13,369 nt of DNA, taken from NCBI GenBank assembly GCA_030620735.1, contig JAUXDV010000024.1:1-13369 (forward strand), read 5' to 3'. The position numbers were made by a program, and so were the translations under genes. Shown here piece after piece: positions 6,397 through 13,369 of this stretch (the stretch's first letter is position 1; each line of letters begins with the position of its first letter). The notes beneath the pieces were generated by a model. It saw only the letters and a list, made by a program, of their open reading frames with translations, was not told where the DNA came from and ran no database searches. Source of the stretch: Gammaproteobacteria bacterium (lineage in GTDB: Bacteria > Pseudomonadota > Gammaproteobacteria > Chromatiales > Chromatiaceae).

Positions 6397-6936
6397 TCAG
6401 GCCCAGATTTCAGAAAAATTGAATGATATTTGGCATTTTTTCAAATCAAATTCACAGCTCTCATCTGTGGCGTCCATGACCTTGATGTAGCGTCCGTCAT
6501 GCAGTGAATAGACCTTGGCAAACTGCTCTTTGGGGTCGACGATAACATAATGAGCCACACCCTCCCGCTCATAGATGCTGAACTTGGTGGTTTTGTCTTT
6601 TGTAGCCGTCGATTTGGAGAGGATCTCGAAAATCAGCGCCGGTGCTTTGTTCAGGTAGGCGCCTTCCGCTTTTCCGCAGACGACCAGGTTATCCGGCTGC
6701 ACGACAGTATCTTCATCGATTTTCCAATCGACGGGCAGTAGAGCCTGGCACTCTTTGCACTCTTTGAGAGATTCAGCAAGCGCTGCAGCTATCTTATGAC
6801 TTATGCTTTGATGCTGAATCGTAGGCGCTGGCGTCATGGCATACGGTATGCCATATATCAACTCCCATCTGCCTTCCCATTGCACATAGTCCGCGTACAG
6901 ATAGTGAGGCAGATCTTCGATGCGTCGATGTCCCAT
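6397..6936 (-). CDS. Uma2 family endonuclease (DUF820, PD-(D/E)XK fold)
   Basis: A 179-residue protein of the Uma2/DUF820 family, which has a restriction-endonuclease-like core; most members have no known substrate. From the ATG at 6936, visible family features are WELIYGIPYAMTPAP (24-38), VVQPDNLVVC with Asp82, APALIFEILSKST with Glu104, KFSIYEREGVAHYVIVD (118-134) and a C-terminal strand region. Asp82 and the E-x-L at 104 are the expected catalytic acids. The ATG at 6936 is chosen because GGAA precedes it at suitable distance; a TTG at 6948 would add four residues. Uma2 genes are often multicopy and mobile. Nothing next to it suggests a restriction or toxin system. Confidence 0.85.
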   Translation of the reverse strand: MGHRRIEDLPHYLYADYVQWEGRWELIYGIPYAMTPAPTIQHQSISHKIAAALAESLKECKECQALLPVDWKIDEDTVVQPDNLVVCGKAEGAYLNKAPALIFEILSKSTATKDKTTKFSIYEREGVAHYVIVDPKEQFAKVYSLHDGRYIKVMDATDESCEFDLKKCQISFNFSEIWA

Positions 6937-7018
6937 TACATTTTCCAATATCTTTCTGAAATGATTGCCGGGTCGAGCAAGGCAGACTATATGGGTAACT
7001 ACTCAATAATCCCGCGCC

Positions 7019-7129
7019 CTACGTCTTGACGAATTCAAACTCAAACAATGCCCGAGGTTTTTGAGAAGTTACATATATGGTTGTTATTCGACTGATTGCT
7101 AAACAGTTTACGCTAAAAGTATATACCAT
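7019..7129 (-). other. Short open stretch, possible gene remnant (36 codons)
   Basis: On the minus strand an ATG at 7129 opens 36 codons ending at a TAG at 7019-7021; the last residues read QKPRALFEFEFVKT. The frame stays open upstream of that ATG for at least a few codons. It lies in the gap between the Uma2-like gene and cpdA. It has no recognised domain and could be the tail of a decayed gene, a very small protein, or chance. I give it little weight. Confidence 0.15.
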
Positions 7130-7169
7130 AGGCCATCTCTGGTCAGAAACTAAAGCACCCCCCTGAAAG

Positions 7170-7931
7170 ATGACAATGAACCCCATCCATCTGATTCAGC
7201 TCACAGATCTGCATTTGTGTGGGATGCCCGGTGACATTCTGCGATCCGGTGTCAATACTGACGAGACGCTGTGTGCACTGCTGAAGCAGATTGCCGTCCG
7301 CAAACCGCAGCCTGATCTGCTGGTTGCTACAGGGGATCTTGCGCAGCAGCCGATTGCTGCCGTCTATCAGCGTCTGCAGCACTATTTTTCCATGCCCGGC
7401 TGCCCTGTTTATACTTTATGCGGCAACCATGATGAAGCCGCCACGGCATCGCGACTGCTGAATCAAGGCAATGTCAACTATTGCGCAGATCTGCTGCTGA
7501 AGAAGTGGCGCCTGATCTTTCTGGACAGCAGTCAGCCGGGGAGGGTGGACGGTGAGTTGTCAGCATCGGAGTTGCTGCGGCTTGAGCAGTTGTTGAAACA
7601 CTCTGCAGTACAAAACGTGATGATCTTCCTGCATCATCCGCCGCTGAAAATCGACAGCCAGTGGATGGACCGCATCAGATTGAAAAACAGTGACGCACTA
7701 TTTGCCGTCATTGACCGCTATCCGCAGGTGAGGGCGGTGGTGTTCGGTCACATCCATCAACAGTTCGAGAGTACAAGAGGAGAGATCCGCTTGATCGGAA
7801 CTCCCGCGACCTCGATTCAGTTCAAGCCGAAAACTCTCAACATGGCGATTGATTCGCTGCCGCCCGCATACCGCAACTTTGTGTTATATGATGATGGAGG
7901 ATTCGATACATCTATCGAGTGGCTGCGGTAA
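7170..7931 (+). CDS. cpdA: 3',5'-cyclic-AMP phosphodiesterase CpdA
   Basis: A cytoplasmic class III cyclic nucleotide phosphodiesterase of 253 residues that hydrolyses cAMP to AMP and so lowers CRP-type signalling. It has the full metallophosphoesterase motif set: TDLHL (Asp13, His15), GDLAQ (Asp56), GNHDE (Asn86, His87), HHPP (155-158) and GHIHQ (His194, His196), binding two metals. Following GTPATSIQFKP and a C-terminal DDGGFDTSIEWLR are typical of CpdA rather than of general phosphoesterases. Two ATGs (7170 and 7176) are possible and the ribosome binding site (GAAAG) is weak. A poor promoter-like pair, TTGCTA (7096-7101) and TATATA (7120-7125), lies upstream. The gene is slightly shorter than the E. 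coli enzyme and converges on the VOC gene with about 20 nt between stops. Confidence 0.9.
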   Translation: MTMNPIHLIQLTDLHLCGMPGDILRSGVNTDETLCALLKQIAVRKPQPDLLVATGDLAQQPIAAVYQRLQHYFSMPGCPVYTLCGNHDEAATASRLLNQGNVNYCADLLLKKWRLIFLDSSQPGRVDGELSASELLRLEQLLKHSAVQNVMIFLHHPPLKIDSQWMDRIRLKNSDALFAVIDRYPQVRAVVFGHIHQQFESTRGEIRLIGTPATSIQFKPKTLNMAIDSLPPAYRNFVLYDDGGFDTSIEWLR

Positions 7932-7953
7932 AATGGCGAGGCTCCCCTGTAGA

Positions 7954-8376
7954 TCAATTGATGCCGCGCATCTGTTTCCAGTCGGCGACAGGGGGATGAT
8001 GGATGATTTGTATCACCATGCTGTCGGGATCGTAGCAGTAAAAGCTGCGTGAGCCGTCTCGGTGGGTGCGGGGCTCGGAGCGCATTCTGACGCCATGATC
8101 CTGCAGAAATTGAAACCAGTGGTCGACATCTTCCGCATGTTTTTGCAGAAAACCGATGTGATCGAGGCGCTGGGCGCTCTCGTTGCGTTGCTGTTGCGTG
8201 GATACCTGGTGCAATGCCAGGTTGTCACTGCCTGATGTGAGATAGGCATTTTGTTCATCGGGCCGCCACTCGACTTCCATGCCCATGAGGTCGGTATAGA
8301 AGTTTATACAGGCTTCAAGATCGTGTACGAACAGCGCCACATGGCGCATGCCGAAACCTCTATCAGGACGTTTCAC
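7954..8376 (-). CDS. VOC family (glyoxalase/dioxygenase-like) protein
   Basis: A 140-residue vicinal oxygen chelate protein with two beta-alpha-beta-beta-beta modules. Module one begins MRHVALFVHDLEACINFYTDLMGM; module two begins LDHIGF and ends YDPDSMVIQIIHHP. Candidate metal ligands are His12, His56 and His73; the usual fourth ligand, a glutamate in the DPDxxxIE pattern, is Gln123 here, so catalysis may differ from glyoxalase I. The start is GTG at 8376, overlapping the osmC stop (GTGA), which implies translational coupling. An internal ATG at codon 10 is an alternative. VOC members include glyoxalases, ring-cleaving dioxygenases and fosfomycin-resistance proteins; none of these can be chosen. 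The pairing with OsmC hints at detoxification of peroxides or electrophiles. Confidence 0.85.
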   Translation of the reverse strand: MKRPDRGFGMRHVALFVHDLEACINFYTDLMGMEVEWRPDEQNAYLTSGSDNLALHQVSTQQQRNESAQRLDHIGFLQKHAEDVDHWFQFLQDHGVRMRSEPRTHRDGSRSFYCYDPDSMVIQIIHHPPVADWKQMRGIN

Positions 8377-8789
8377 AGGTTCACGATCTCATAGTCATGG
8401 GTGATTTCGGCAGTTTTTTCCAGCATGATCGATGCAGAACAGTATTTTTCAGCGCTGAGAGTAATCGCCCGCTGGACATGCTTTTCATTCAGGTTTCTGC
8501 CATGGATGACAAAATGCGCATGAATTGCGGTGAACACCTTTGGTTCCTCCTCAGCACGCTGCGCCTCCAACCGTACCTCACAGGAGGTGACATCCTGGCG
8601 GCTCTTTCGCAGCATCATCATGACATCGAATTCGGTACAGCCGCCCATGCCCAGCAGCAGCATCTCCATCGGCCGCATACCAAGGTTGCGGCCGCCATGA
8701 TCCGGAGGACCATCCATTACGATGGCATGTCCGCTGCCTGATTCTCCAACCATCAGTGCTCCTTCTACCCATTTAACGCGTGCTTTCAT
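8373..8789 (-). CDS. OsmC family protein (thiol peroxidase-like)
   Basis: A 138-residue OsmC/Ohr superfamily protein; members are cytoplasmic dimers that reduce organic hydroperoxides with a pair of cysteines. The sequence has GMRPMEMLLLGMGGCTEFDV with Cys51, and LSAEKYCSASIML with Cys117, the two redox positions. GESGSGHAIVMDGPPDHGG at the N-terminus is typical of the OsmC (YhfA-like) branch rather than of Ohr. The start ATG at 8789 is preceded on the minus strand by GGGAG and a closer GGA. The gene overlaps the downstream VOC gene by 4 nt, so both are probably one transcript running from the gap shared with apaH. Actual peroxidase activity is inferred from the family. Confidence 0.88.
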   Translation of the reverse strand: MKARVKWVEGALMVGESGSGHAIVMDGPPDHGGRNLGMRPMEMLLLGMGGCTEFDVMMMLRKSRQDVTSCEVRLEAQRAEEEPKVFTAIHAHFVIHGRNLNEKHVQRAITLSAEKYCSASIMLEKTAEITHDYEIVNL

Positions 8790-8991
8790 GATTTTCCATT
8801 CTCCCTTTGTTCAATGGAGTTTGATATTTGCTATGCCGTCTGCATAAATGGCGGTAAAATCCAGCTGGCGATCGACTATGCTTCGTTTCCCGGCGTAGCT
8901 ATTATTGTCTGCAGGGTGAAAGATAGCAGCCAACGTAGCGTATTACTAAATATTATTATAGTGTCAGCGAACATTTATAGGGATTTACTGT

Positions 8992-9822
8992 ATGGCAACT
9001 TATGCAATTGGCGACATTCAGGGCTGTTATGACGAATTGCAGCGTCTGCTTGAGCGAATCCAGTTCGACCCGACTGCCGATCATTTGTGGTTTGTCGGCG
9101 ATTTGGTTAATCGTGGTCCAAAATCGACACAGGTGTTGCGTTTTATCAAAGGGTTGGGCGACAGGGCTATTACGGTGCTGGGCAATCACGATTTACACCT
9201 GCTGGCTGTCGCGATTGCCGGACGTCGTCCCAAACCCGGCAGCAGTCTGGAGGGTGTGTTGAATGCTCCGGACAGGGAGGAGTTGCTCAAGTGGCTGCGC
9301 TTCCGGCCGTTGATGCATGTAGACCGGGGTATAAATTTCAGCATGATCCATGCAGGTCTGCCTCCGCAATGGAGCATTGCGCAGGCCCGCAAGCATGCTG
9401 CCGAAGTTGAATCGGTTTTGCGCCATAAAAAACAGCACAAAAAGTTTTTTGCCGCCATGTATGGAGATAAGCCTGATCGATGGAGTGAGGATCTGGAAGG
9501 GATGGATCGGCTGCGATTTATTACAAACTGCCTTACCCGCATGCGCTACTGCACAAAAAAGGGAAAACTCGTACTCAATGAAAACGGCCCTGTGGGATCC
9601 CAGAGCAACAACCTGCTGCCGTGGTTTATGGCTCCTCAAAGGGTAAGCGCACGTGACAGGATTGTTTTCGGGCACTGGTCGACACTGGGGTATATGGCCG
9701 GCAGCAAGCTCTGGTCACTCGACACAGGCTGCTTGTGGGGCGGGCAGCTAACGGCGCTTCGTCTGGAAGACCAGAGACCATTTTTTCTCAACTGTTCAGG
9801 GAAAAGAAAACCGGGAAAGTGA
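8992..9822 (+). CDS. apaH: Bis(5'-nucleosyl)-tetraphosphatase, symmetrical (ApaH)
   Basis: Cytoplasmic ApaH, 276 residues, close to the usual length. It cleaves Ap4A symmetrically to two ADP and removes Np4 caps from RNA in bacteria. Metallophosphoesterase motifs are GDIQGCYDEL (Asp8), GDLVNRGP (Asp37), GNHDLHLLAV (Asn65, His66), IHAGLPPQW (His120) and GHWS (227-230). The ApaH-specific AAMYGDKPDRWS, RLRFITNCLTRMRYC and LDTGCLWGGQLTALR are all present. Position 10 is Gln where E. coli has His in GDxHG; I recall the same change in pseudomonads, so it is not a defect. GGGA at 8980-8983 lies 8 nt before the ATG. The usual neighbours apaG and ksgA are absent. It transcribes toward the str operon, which has its own promoter. 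Confidence 0.96.
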   Translation: MATYAIGDIQGCYDELQRLLERIQFDPTADHLWFVGDLVNRGPKSTQVLRFIKGLGDRAITVLGNHDLHLLAVAIAGRRPKPGSSLEGVLNAPDREELLKWLRFRPLMHVDRGINFSMIHAGLPPQWSIAQARKHAAEVESVLRHKKQHKKFFAAMYGDKPDRWSEDLEGMDRLRFITNCLTRMRYCTKKGKLVLNENGPVGSQSNNLLPWFMAPQRVSARDRIVFGHWSTLGYMAGSKLWSLDTGCLWGGQLTALRLEDQRPFFLNCSGKRKPGK

Positions 9823-9963
9823 GAAGACAGGCTTTAGGTTTTAAGTTAGCGGAATTCGTCCGTTTTATCCCATGTGCATCACCCGTAGCCGCAAAAACAC
9901 TGCTTACTGCATGGGTAGCGGGATAATAATCTACAAATTCATGCGTTCTTTTCCTTATTTACA

Positions 9964-9992
9964 TTGACAACACCTCTAAACAGGCTTAGAAT
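9964..9992 (+). promoter_or_regulatory. Sigma-70 promoter of the str operon
   Basis: TTGACA at 9964-9969 is a perfect -35 box, followed by exactly 17 nt and TAGAAT at 9987-9992 (five of six -10 bases). The next bases are GC-rich (TCGCGG), the kind of discriminator found at ribosomal promoters under growth-rate and ppGpp control. Transcription should start near 9999, giving a long leader before rpsL. Confidence 0.8.
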
Positions 9993-10083
9993 TCGCGGTC
10001 TTTCTCGCAGGTCAATCGTTAAAAAGGCGGCGGGAGGATGGTTGGAAAGCAATCTGTCCATTGGGTTATGCCCCATAAATTCA

Positions 10084-10113
10084 ATGACTTACGCTGTTTG
10101 GCTTTGATATGAT
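10084..10113 (+). promoter_or_regulatory. Possible second promoter before rpsL
   Basis: ATGACT (10084-10089) and TATGAT (10108-10113) are 18 nt apart. The -10 matches five of six bases and the -35 four of six. It is much weaker than the box pair at 9964-9992 and may be chance. Confidence 0.3.
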
Positions 10114-10147
10114 AAGGCTGAAGAGGGTCTGTTAATGTTTATTAAAT

Positions 10148-10164
10148 GGCGCAATTTTTGCGCC
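10148..10164 (+). promoter_or_regulatory. Leader hairpin upstream of rpsL
   Basis: GGCGCAA (10148-10154) and TTGCGCC (10158-10164) form a perfect 7-bp stem with a TTT loop. No T-run follows, so it is not an intrinsic terminator. It stands 6 nt before a second small hairpin that involves the rpsL ribosome binding site. Confidence 0.5.
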
Positions 10165-10169
10165 GATAG

Positions 10170-10185
10170 CGTCTTCACGGAGACG
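10170..10185 (+). promoter_or_regulatory. Hairpin enclosing the rpsL ribosome binding site
   Basis: CGTCT (10170-10174) pairs with AGACG (10181-10185). The GGAG ribosome binding site at 10179-10182 is half in the loop and half in the stem, and the rpsL ATG follows at 10193. The short stem could modulate initiation. Whether it matters in the cell cannot be told from sequence. Confidence 0.4.
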
Positions 10186-10192
10186 AGAACGA

Positions 10193-10567
10193 ATGGCAAC
10201 AATCAATCAGCTAGTACGTAAACCACGCAAGCGCAAGATAGTAAAGAGCACCGTTCCAGCACTGGAAGCCTGTCCTCAACGGCGTGGAGTCTGTACCCGT
10301 GTCTATACAACGACACCCAAAAAACCGAATTCAGCGCTGCGTAAGGTTGCGCGTGTTCGCCTCACCAGTGGCCATGAGGTAACAAGCTATATTGGTGGTG
10401 AGGGACACAATCTTCAGGAACACTCGGTGATTCTGATTCGTGGCGGCCGTGTGAAGGATTTGCCCGGCGTGCGCTATCATACGGTTCGCGGCACACTGGA
10501 TACCTCCGGTGTTGAAACGCGTCGTCAGGGACGCTCAAAGTATGGCGCCAAGCGTCCGAAGAGTTAA
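10193..10567 (+). CDS. rpsL: 30S ribosomal protein S12
   Basis: Ribosomal protein S12, 124 residues as in E. coli, part of the decoding centre on the 30S subunit. The sequence runs from [15 protein letters not shown] through [21 protein letters not shown] and [17 protein letters not shown] to YGAKRPKS. Lys43 and Lys88, the main sites of streptomycin-resistance mutations, are both lysine, so the protein is of the sensitive type. Asp89 (D88 without Met) is the residue usually methylthiolated by RimO. First gene of the str operon, 61 nt before rpsG, with GGAG about 10 nt upstream of the start. Confidence 0.99.
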   Translation: MATINQLVRKPRKRKIVKSTVPALEACPQRRGVCTRVYTTTPKKPNSALRKVARVRLTSGHEVTSYIGGEGHNLQEHSVILIRGGRVKDLPGVRYHTVRGTLDTSGVETRRQGRSKYGAKRPKS

Positions 10568-10581
10568 AAGAGATTAATTCG

Positions 10582-10603
10582 TCAGCTAAGTAAAGCGAGC
10601 TGA
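10582..10603 (+). promoter_or_regulatory. Small hairpin between rpsL and rpsG
   Basis: TCAGCT (10582-10587) and AGCTGA (10598-10603) form a perfect 6-bp stem with a 10-nt loop in the 61-nt rpsL-rpsG gap. In E. coli S7 represses its own operon by binding the mRNA between these two genes. This hairpin is in the right place, but similarity to that operator was not shown. Confidence 0.3.
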
Positions 10604-10616
10604 AGCAAGAGTTTAG

Positions 10617-11099
<483 letters not shown>

Positions 11100-11122
11100 T
11101 TTGGGCTAAAGCGGAAAAATTT

Positions 11123-13216
11123 GTGGCACGCACAACGCCGATCAGTCGCTATCGCAATGTCGGCATCATGGCGCACATCGATGCCGGTAAGACAACAGCG
11201 ACCGAACGTATTCTCTATTATACGGGCGTATCGCACAAAATCGGTGAGGTGCATGACGGCGCTGCAACCATGGACTGGATGGAGCAGGAGCAGGAGCGGG
11301 GCATTACCATCACCTCTGCTGCAACGACCTGTTTCTGGAGCGGCATGGAGAAGCAGTTCCCGCAGCATCGTATCAATATTATCGATACGCCGGGGCACGT
11401 TGACTTTACCATCGAGGTAGAGCGATCACTGCGTGTACTGGATGGCGCATGTGCTGTTTTCTGCGCTGTTGGCGGAGTTGAGCCCCAGTCGGAGACTGTG
11501 TGGCGGCAGGCGAATAAATATGGCGTGCCGAGGATTGGCTTCGTCAACAAGATGGATCGCATAGGAGCGGATTTCCGGCGTGTCGTCGAACAGGTGGAGG
11601 AGCGCCTTGGCGCAACTCCGGTTGCCATGCAAATGAATGTTGGCGCTGAAGAGGATTTCGTTGGCGTCGTCGACCTGGTCAAGATGAAAGCCATCTTCTG
11701 GGATGAAGAGGATATGGGGGTTCGGTTCGAAGAACACGACATCCCGCAGGAGTTGCTCGAACAGTGCGAACAGATGCGGGAATCGATGATCGAAGCCGCT
11801 GCTGAAGCAACTGACGAGCTCATGGAGAAGTACCTGGAAACAGGTGAGCTGAACAACGATGAGATCAAGGCGGGTATACGACTGCGCACCATCGCCAACG
11901 AAATTACACCGATGTTCTGCGGCTCCGCGTTCAAGAACAAGGGAGTCCAGACTATGCTGGACGGTGTCATTGAATATCTGCCTGCGCCGAACGAAGTGGC
12001 GGCGATCAAAGGGCACCTCGATGACAAGGATGAGAGTGAAGCTGAACGGCCGGCATCGGATGATGCGCCATTTGCAGCACTTGCATTTAAAATTGCGACA
12101 GATCCTTTTGTCGGCACGTTGACTTTCTTTCGTGTCTACTCTGGTGTTCTGAAGTCCGGTGACTTTGTATTCAATCCGGTGAAAAGAAAAAAAGAGCGTG
12201 TCGGGCGAATTTTACAAATGCACGCCAACACGCGTGAAGAGATCAAAGAGGTGCGCGCCGGCGATATCGCGGCGGCAGTCGGGCTCAAGGATGTCACCAC
12301 CGGCGATACACTCAGCGATCTCAAGGAGATCATCACGCTTGAGCGCATGGAGTTTCCGGAGCCGGTCATATCGGTTGCTGTAGAACCCAGAACGCAGGCG
12401 GACCAGGATAAGATGGGCGTTGCCCTCTCCAAGCTGGCGCAGGAGGATCCATCCTTTCGCGTGCATACGGATGAAGAGTCAGGGCAGACGATCATCTCAG
12501 GGATGGGTGAATTGCACCTGGAGATTATCGTCGATCGCATGAAGCGCGAGTTTGATGTAGAGGCGAATGTCGGCGCTCCACAGGTTGCCTATCGTGAGAC
12601 GATTCGCAAAACGGTCGAGCAGGAAGGAAAGTTTGTTCGTCAGACAGGTGGCCGCGGTCAGTATGGCCATGTCTATCTGAAGATCGAACCACAGGAGTCC
12701 GGCAGTGGATATGAATTCGTCAACGACATCGTCGGCGGGGTCGTTCCCAGGGAATTTATCCCGGCTGTGGACAAAGGTATTCAGGAATCGATGAAGGGTG
12801 GCATCAATGCCGGGTTTCCTGTCGTTGATGTGAAGGTAACACTCTACGATGGCTCCTATCATGATGTCGACTCTTCGGAGATGGCATTCAAGATAGCCGG
12901 ATCGATGGGTTTCAGGGAGGGCGCCCGCAGAGCAGACCCGGTGGTGCTTGAGCCAGTCATGAAGGTCGAGGTGGTCACACCCGAGGCAAATATGGGTGAT
13001 GTCATCGGTGATTTGAATAGCCGCCGCGGAATCATTCACGGCATGGACGATGGACCCGCCGGAAAAATAGTGAATGCGGATGTACCGCTGGCAGAGATGT
13101 TTGGTTATGCAACCGATCTTCGCGGAGCAACACAGGGTCGTGCGACCTACTCGATGGAATTTGAAAAATATAGTGAAGTACCGGCAAGTATTGGCGATGA
13201 AATCGCGAAGCGATAG
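11123..13216 (+). CDS. fusA: Translation elongation factor G
   Basis: EF-G, 697 residues, the GTPase that drives translocation of tRNA and mRNA on the ribosome and, with RRF, ribosome recycling. GTPase motifs are AHIDAGKTT (17-25), RGITI (59-63), DTPGH (88-92) and NKMD (142-145). Domain II follows about residue 320, and the domain IV region holds [10 protein letters not shown] and [15 protein letters not shown]. Domain V ends with [21 protein letters not shown]. The start codon is GTG at 11123 with GGA 7 nt upstream. It is the canonical operon EF-G, not a mitochondrial-like or TetO-like paralogue. It lies between rpsG and tuf as in most bacteria. Confidence 0.99.
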   Translation: MARTTPISRYRNVGIMAHIDAGKTTATERILYYTGVSHKIGEVHDGAATMDWMEQEQERGITITSAATTCFWSGMEKQFPQHRINIIDTPGHVDFTIEVERSLRVLDGACAVFCAVGGVEPQSETVWRQANKYGVPRIGFVNKMDRIGADFRRVVEQVEERLGATPVAMQMNVGAEEDFVGVVDLVKMKAIFWDEEDMGVRFEEHDIPQELLEQCEQMRESMIEAAAEATDELMEKYLETGELNNDEIKAGIRLRTIANEITPMFCGSAFKNKGVQTMLDGVIEYLPAPNEVAAIKGHLDDKDESEAERPASDDAPFAALAFKIATDPFVGTLTFFRVYSGVLKSGDFVFNPVKRKKERVGRILQMHANTREEIKEVRAGDIAAAVGLKDVTTGDTLSDLKEIITLERMEFPEPVISVAVEPRTQADQDKMGVALSKLAQEDPSFRVHTDEESGQTIISGMGELHLEIIVDRMKREFDVEANVGAPQVAYRETIRKTVEQEGKFVRQTGGRGQYGHVYLKIEPQESGSGYEFVNDIVGGVVPREFIPAVDKGIQESMKGGINAGFPVVDVKVTLYDGSYHDVDSSEMAFKIAGSMGFREGARRADPVVLEPVMKVEVVTPEANMGDVIGDLNSRRGIIHGMDDGPAGKIVNADVPLAEMFGYATDLRGATQGRATYSMEFEKYSEVPASIGDEIAKR

Positions 13217-13263
13217 AAGTGTTAGAAGTATTAGTATCAAGAACTGAATAATTACGAAGGTAG

Positions 13264-13369
<106 letters not shown>

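Larger units (their letters stand above)
9823..10192 (+). other. apaH-rpsL intergenic region with str-operon promoter and leader
   Basis: A 370-nt gap without a credible gene. The first part holds a 7-bp inverted repeat TTATCCC (9865-9871) and GGGATAA (9920-9926), separated by about 48 nt, too far apart to be a good terminator. A strong promoter follows at 9964-9992, then a leader of roughly 190 nt ending in two small hairpins directly before rpsL (see separate entries). The distances suggest that apaH and the str operon are separate transcription units. Confidence 0.6.

Noticed and set aside
6397..6936. Uma2-like protein as part of a restriction or toxin-antitoxin system
   Set aside because: No methyltransferase, specificity subunit or small antitoxin-like partner gene is adjacent.
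8814..9032. Small open frame spanning the osmC-apaH gap into apaH
   Set aside because: It overlaps the well-supported apaH start, lacks a ribosome binding site and shows no family resemblance.
9865..9926. apaH terminator from TTATCCC and GGGATAA
   Set aside because: The arms are about 48 nt apart, only 7 bp long, and no T-run follows.
11218..12117. 299-codon open frame on the minus strand within fusA
   Set aside because: It is opposite strongly conserved EF-G sequence, and its composition (rich in Ser, Arg, Cys) is that of an antisense frame.
12497..13240. 247-codon open frame on the minus strand at the 3' end of fusA
   Set aside because: An antisense shadow of EF-G with no recognisable domain and no start signal.

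Overview
The window reads as a chromosomal segment from a gammaproteobacterium. The str-operon proteins (S12, S7, EF-G, EF-Tu), ApaH and CpdA all look gammaproteobacterial, and the intergenic hairpin repeats are of a kind scattered through free-living and sulfur-oxidising gammaproteobacteria. No species can be named from the sequence alone. GC is moderate, with one clearly AT-richer gene (5417-5761).

Left part (1-5334, + strand): an envelope cluster. It holds an RND/MMPL-type inner-membrane exporter cut off by the window edge, a periplasmic LolA-like protein, a small membrane-bound isoprenylcysteine/phospholipid methyltransferase-like protein, and an outer-membrane beta-barrel protein. Exporter, carrier and barrel together suggest a trans-envelope route for a lipid or other hydrophobic cargo. 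All three gaps between these genes are filled with dispersed repeats: two large hairpin elements, two copies of a CCCGTAGGG-headed palindrome plus a relative, and three copies of a CACAGAT-type repeat. One CACAGAT copy supplies the last codons and the stop of the exporter gene. I see none of these repeats in the rest of the window.

Middle part (5417-9822): a row of small, mostly unrelated genes. On the minus strand are a secreted MORN-repeat protein, a CxxC thioredoxin-fold protein and a Uma2-family nuclease-like protein. Next come cpdA (+), a minus-strand osmC-VOC pair overlapping by 4 nt, and apaH (+). CpdA and ApaH are both metallophosphoesterases that hydrolyse signalling nucleotides (cAMP and Ap4A).

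Right part (9823-13369, + strand): the str operon rpsL-rpsG-fusA-tuf, with tuf cut by the window end. It has its own near-consensus sigma-70 promoter (TTGACA, 17 nt, TAGAAT) and a leader of roughly 190 nt with two hairpins just before rpsL, one of which involves the ribosome binding site. apaH, not rpoC, lies directly upstream. No CRISPR array, tRNA, rRNA, complete insertion sequence or phage gene was found. Nothing here is clearly a new biological system; the repeat-packed envelope cluster is the most interesting part.
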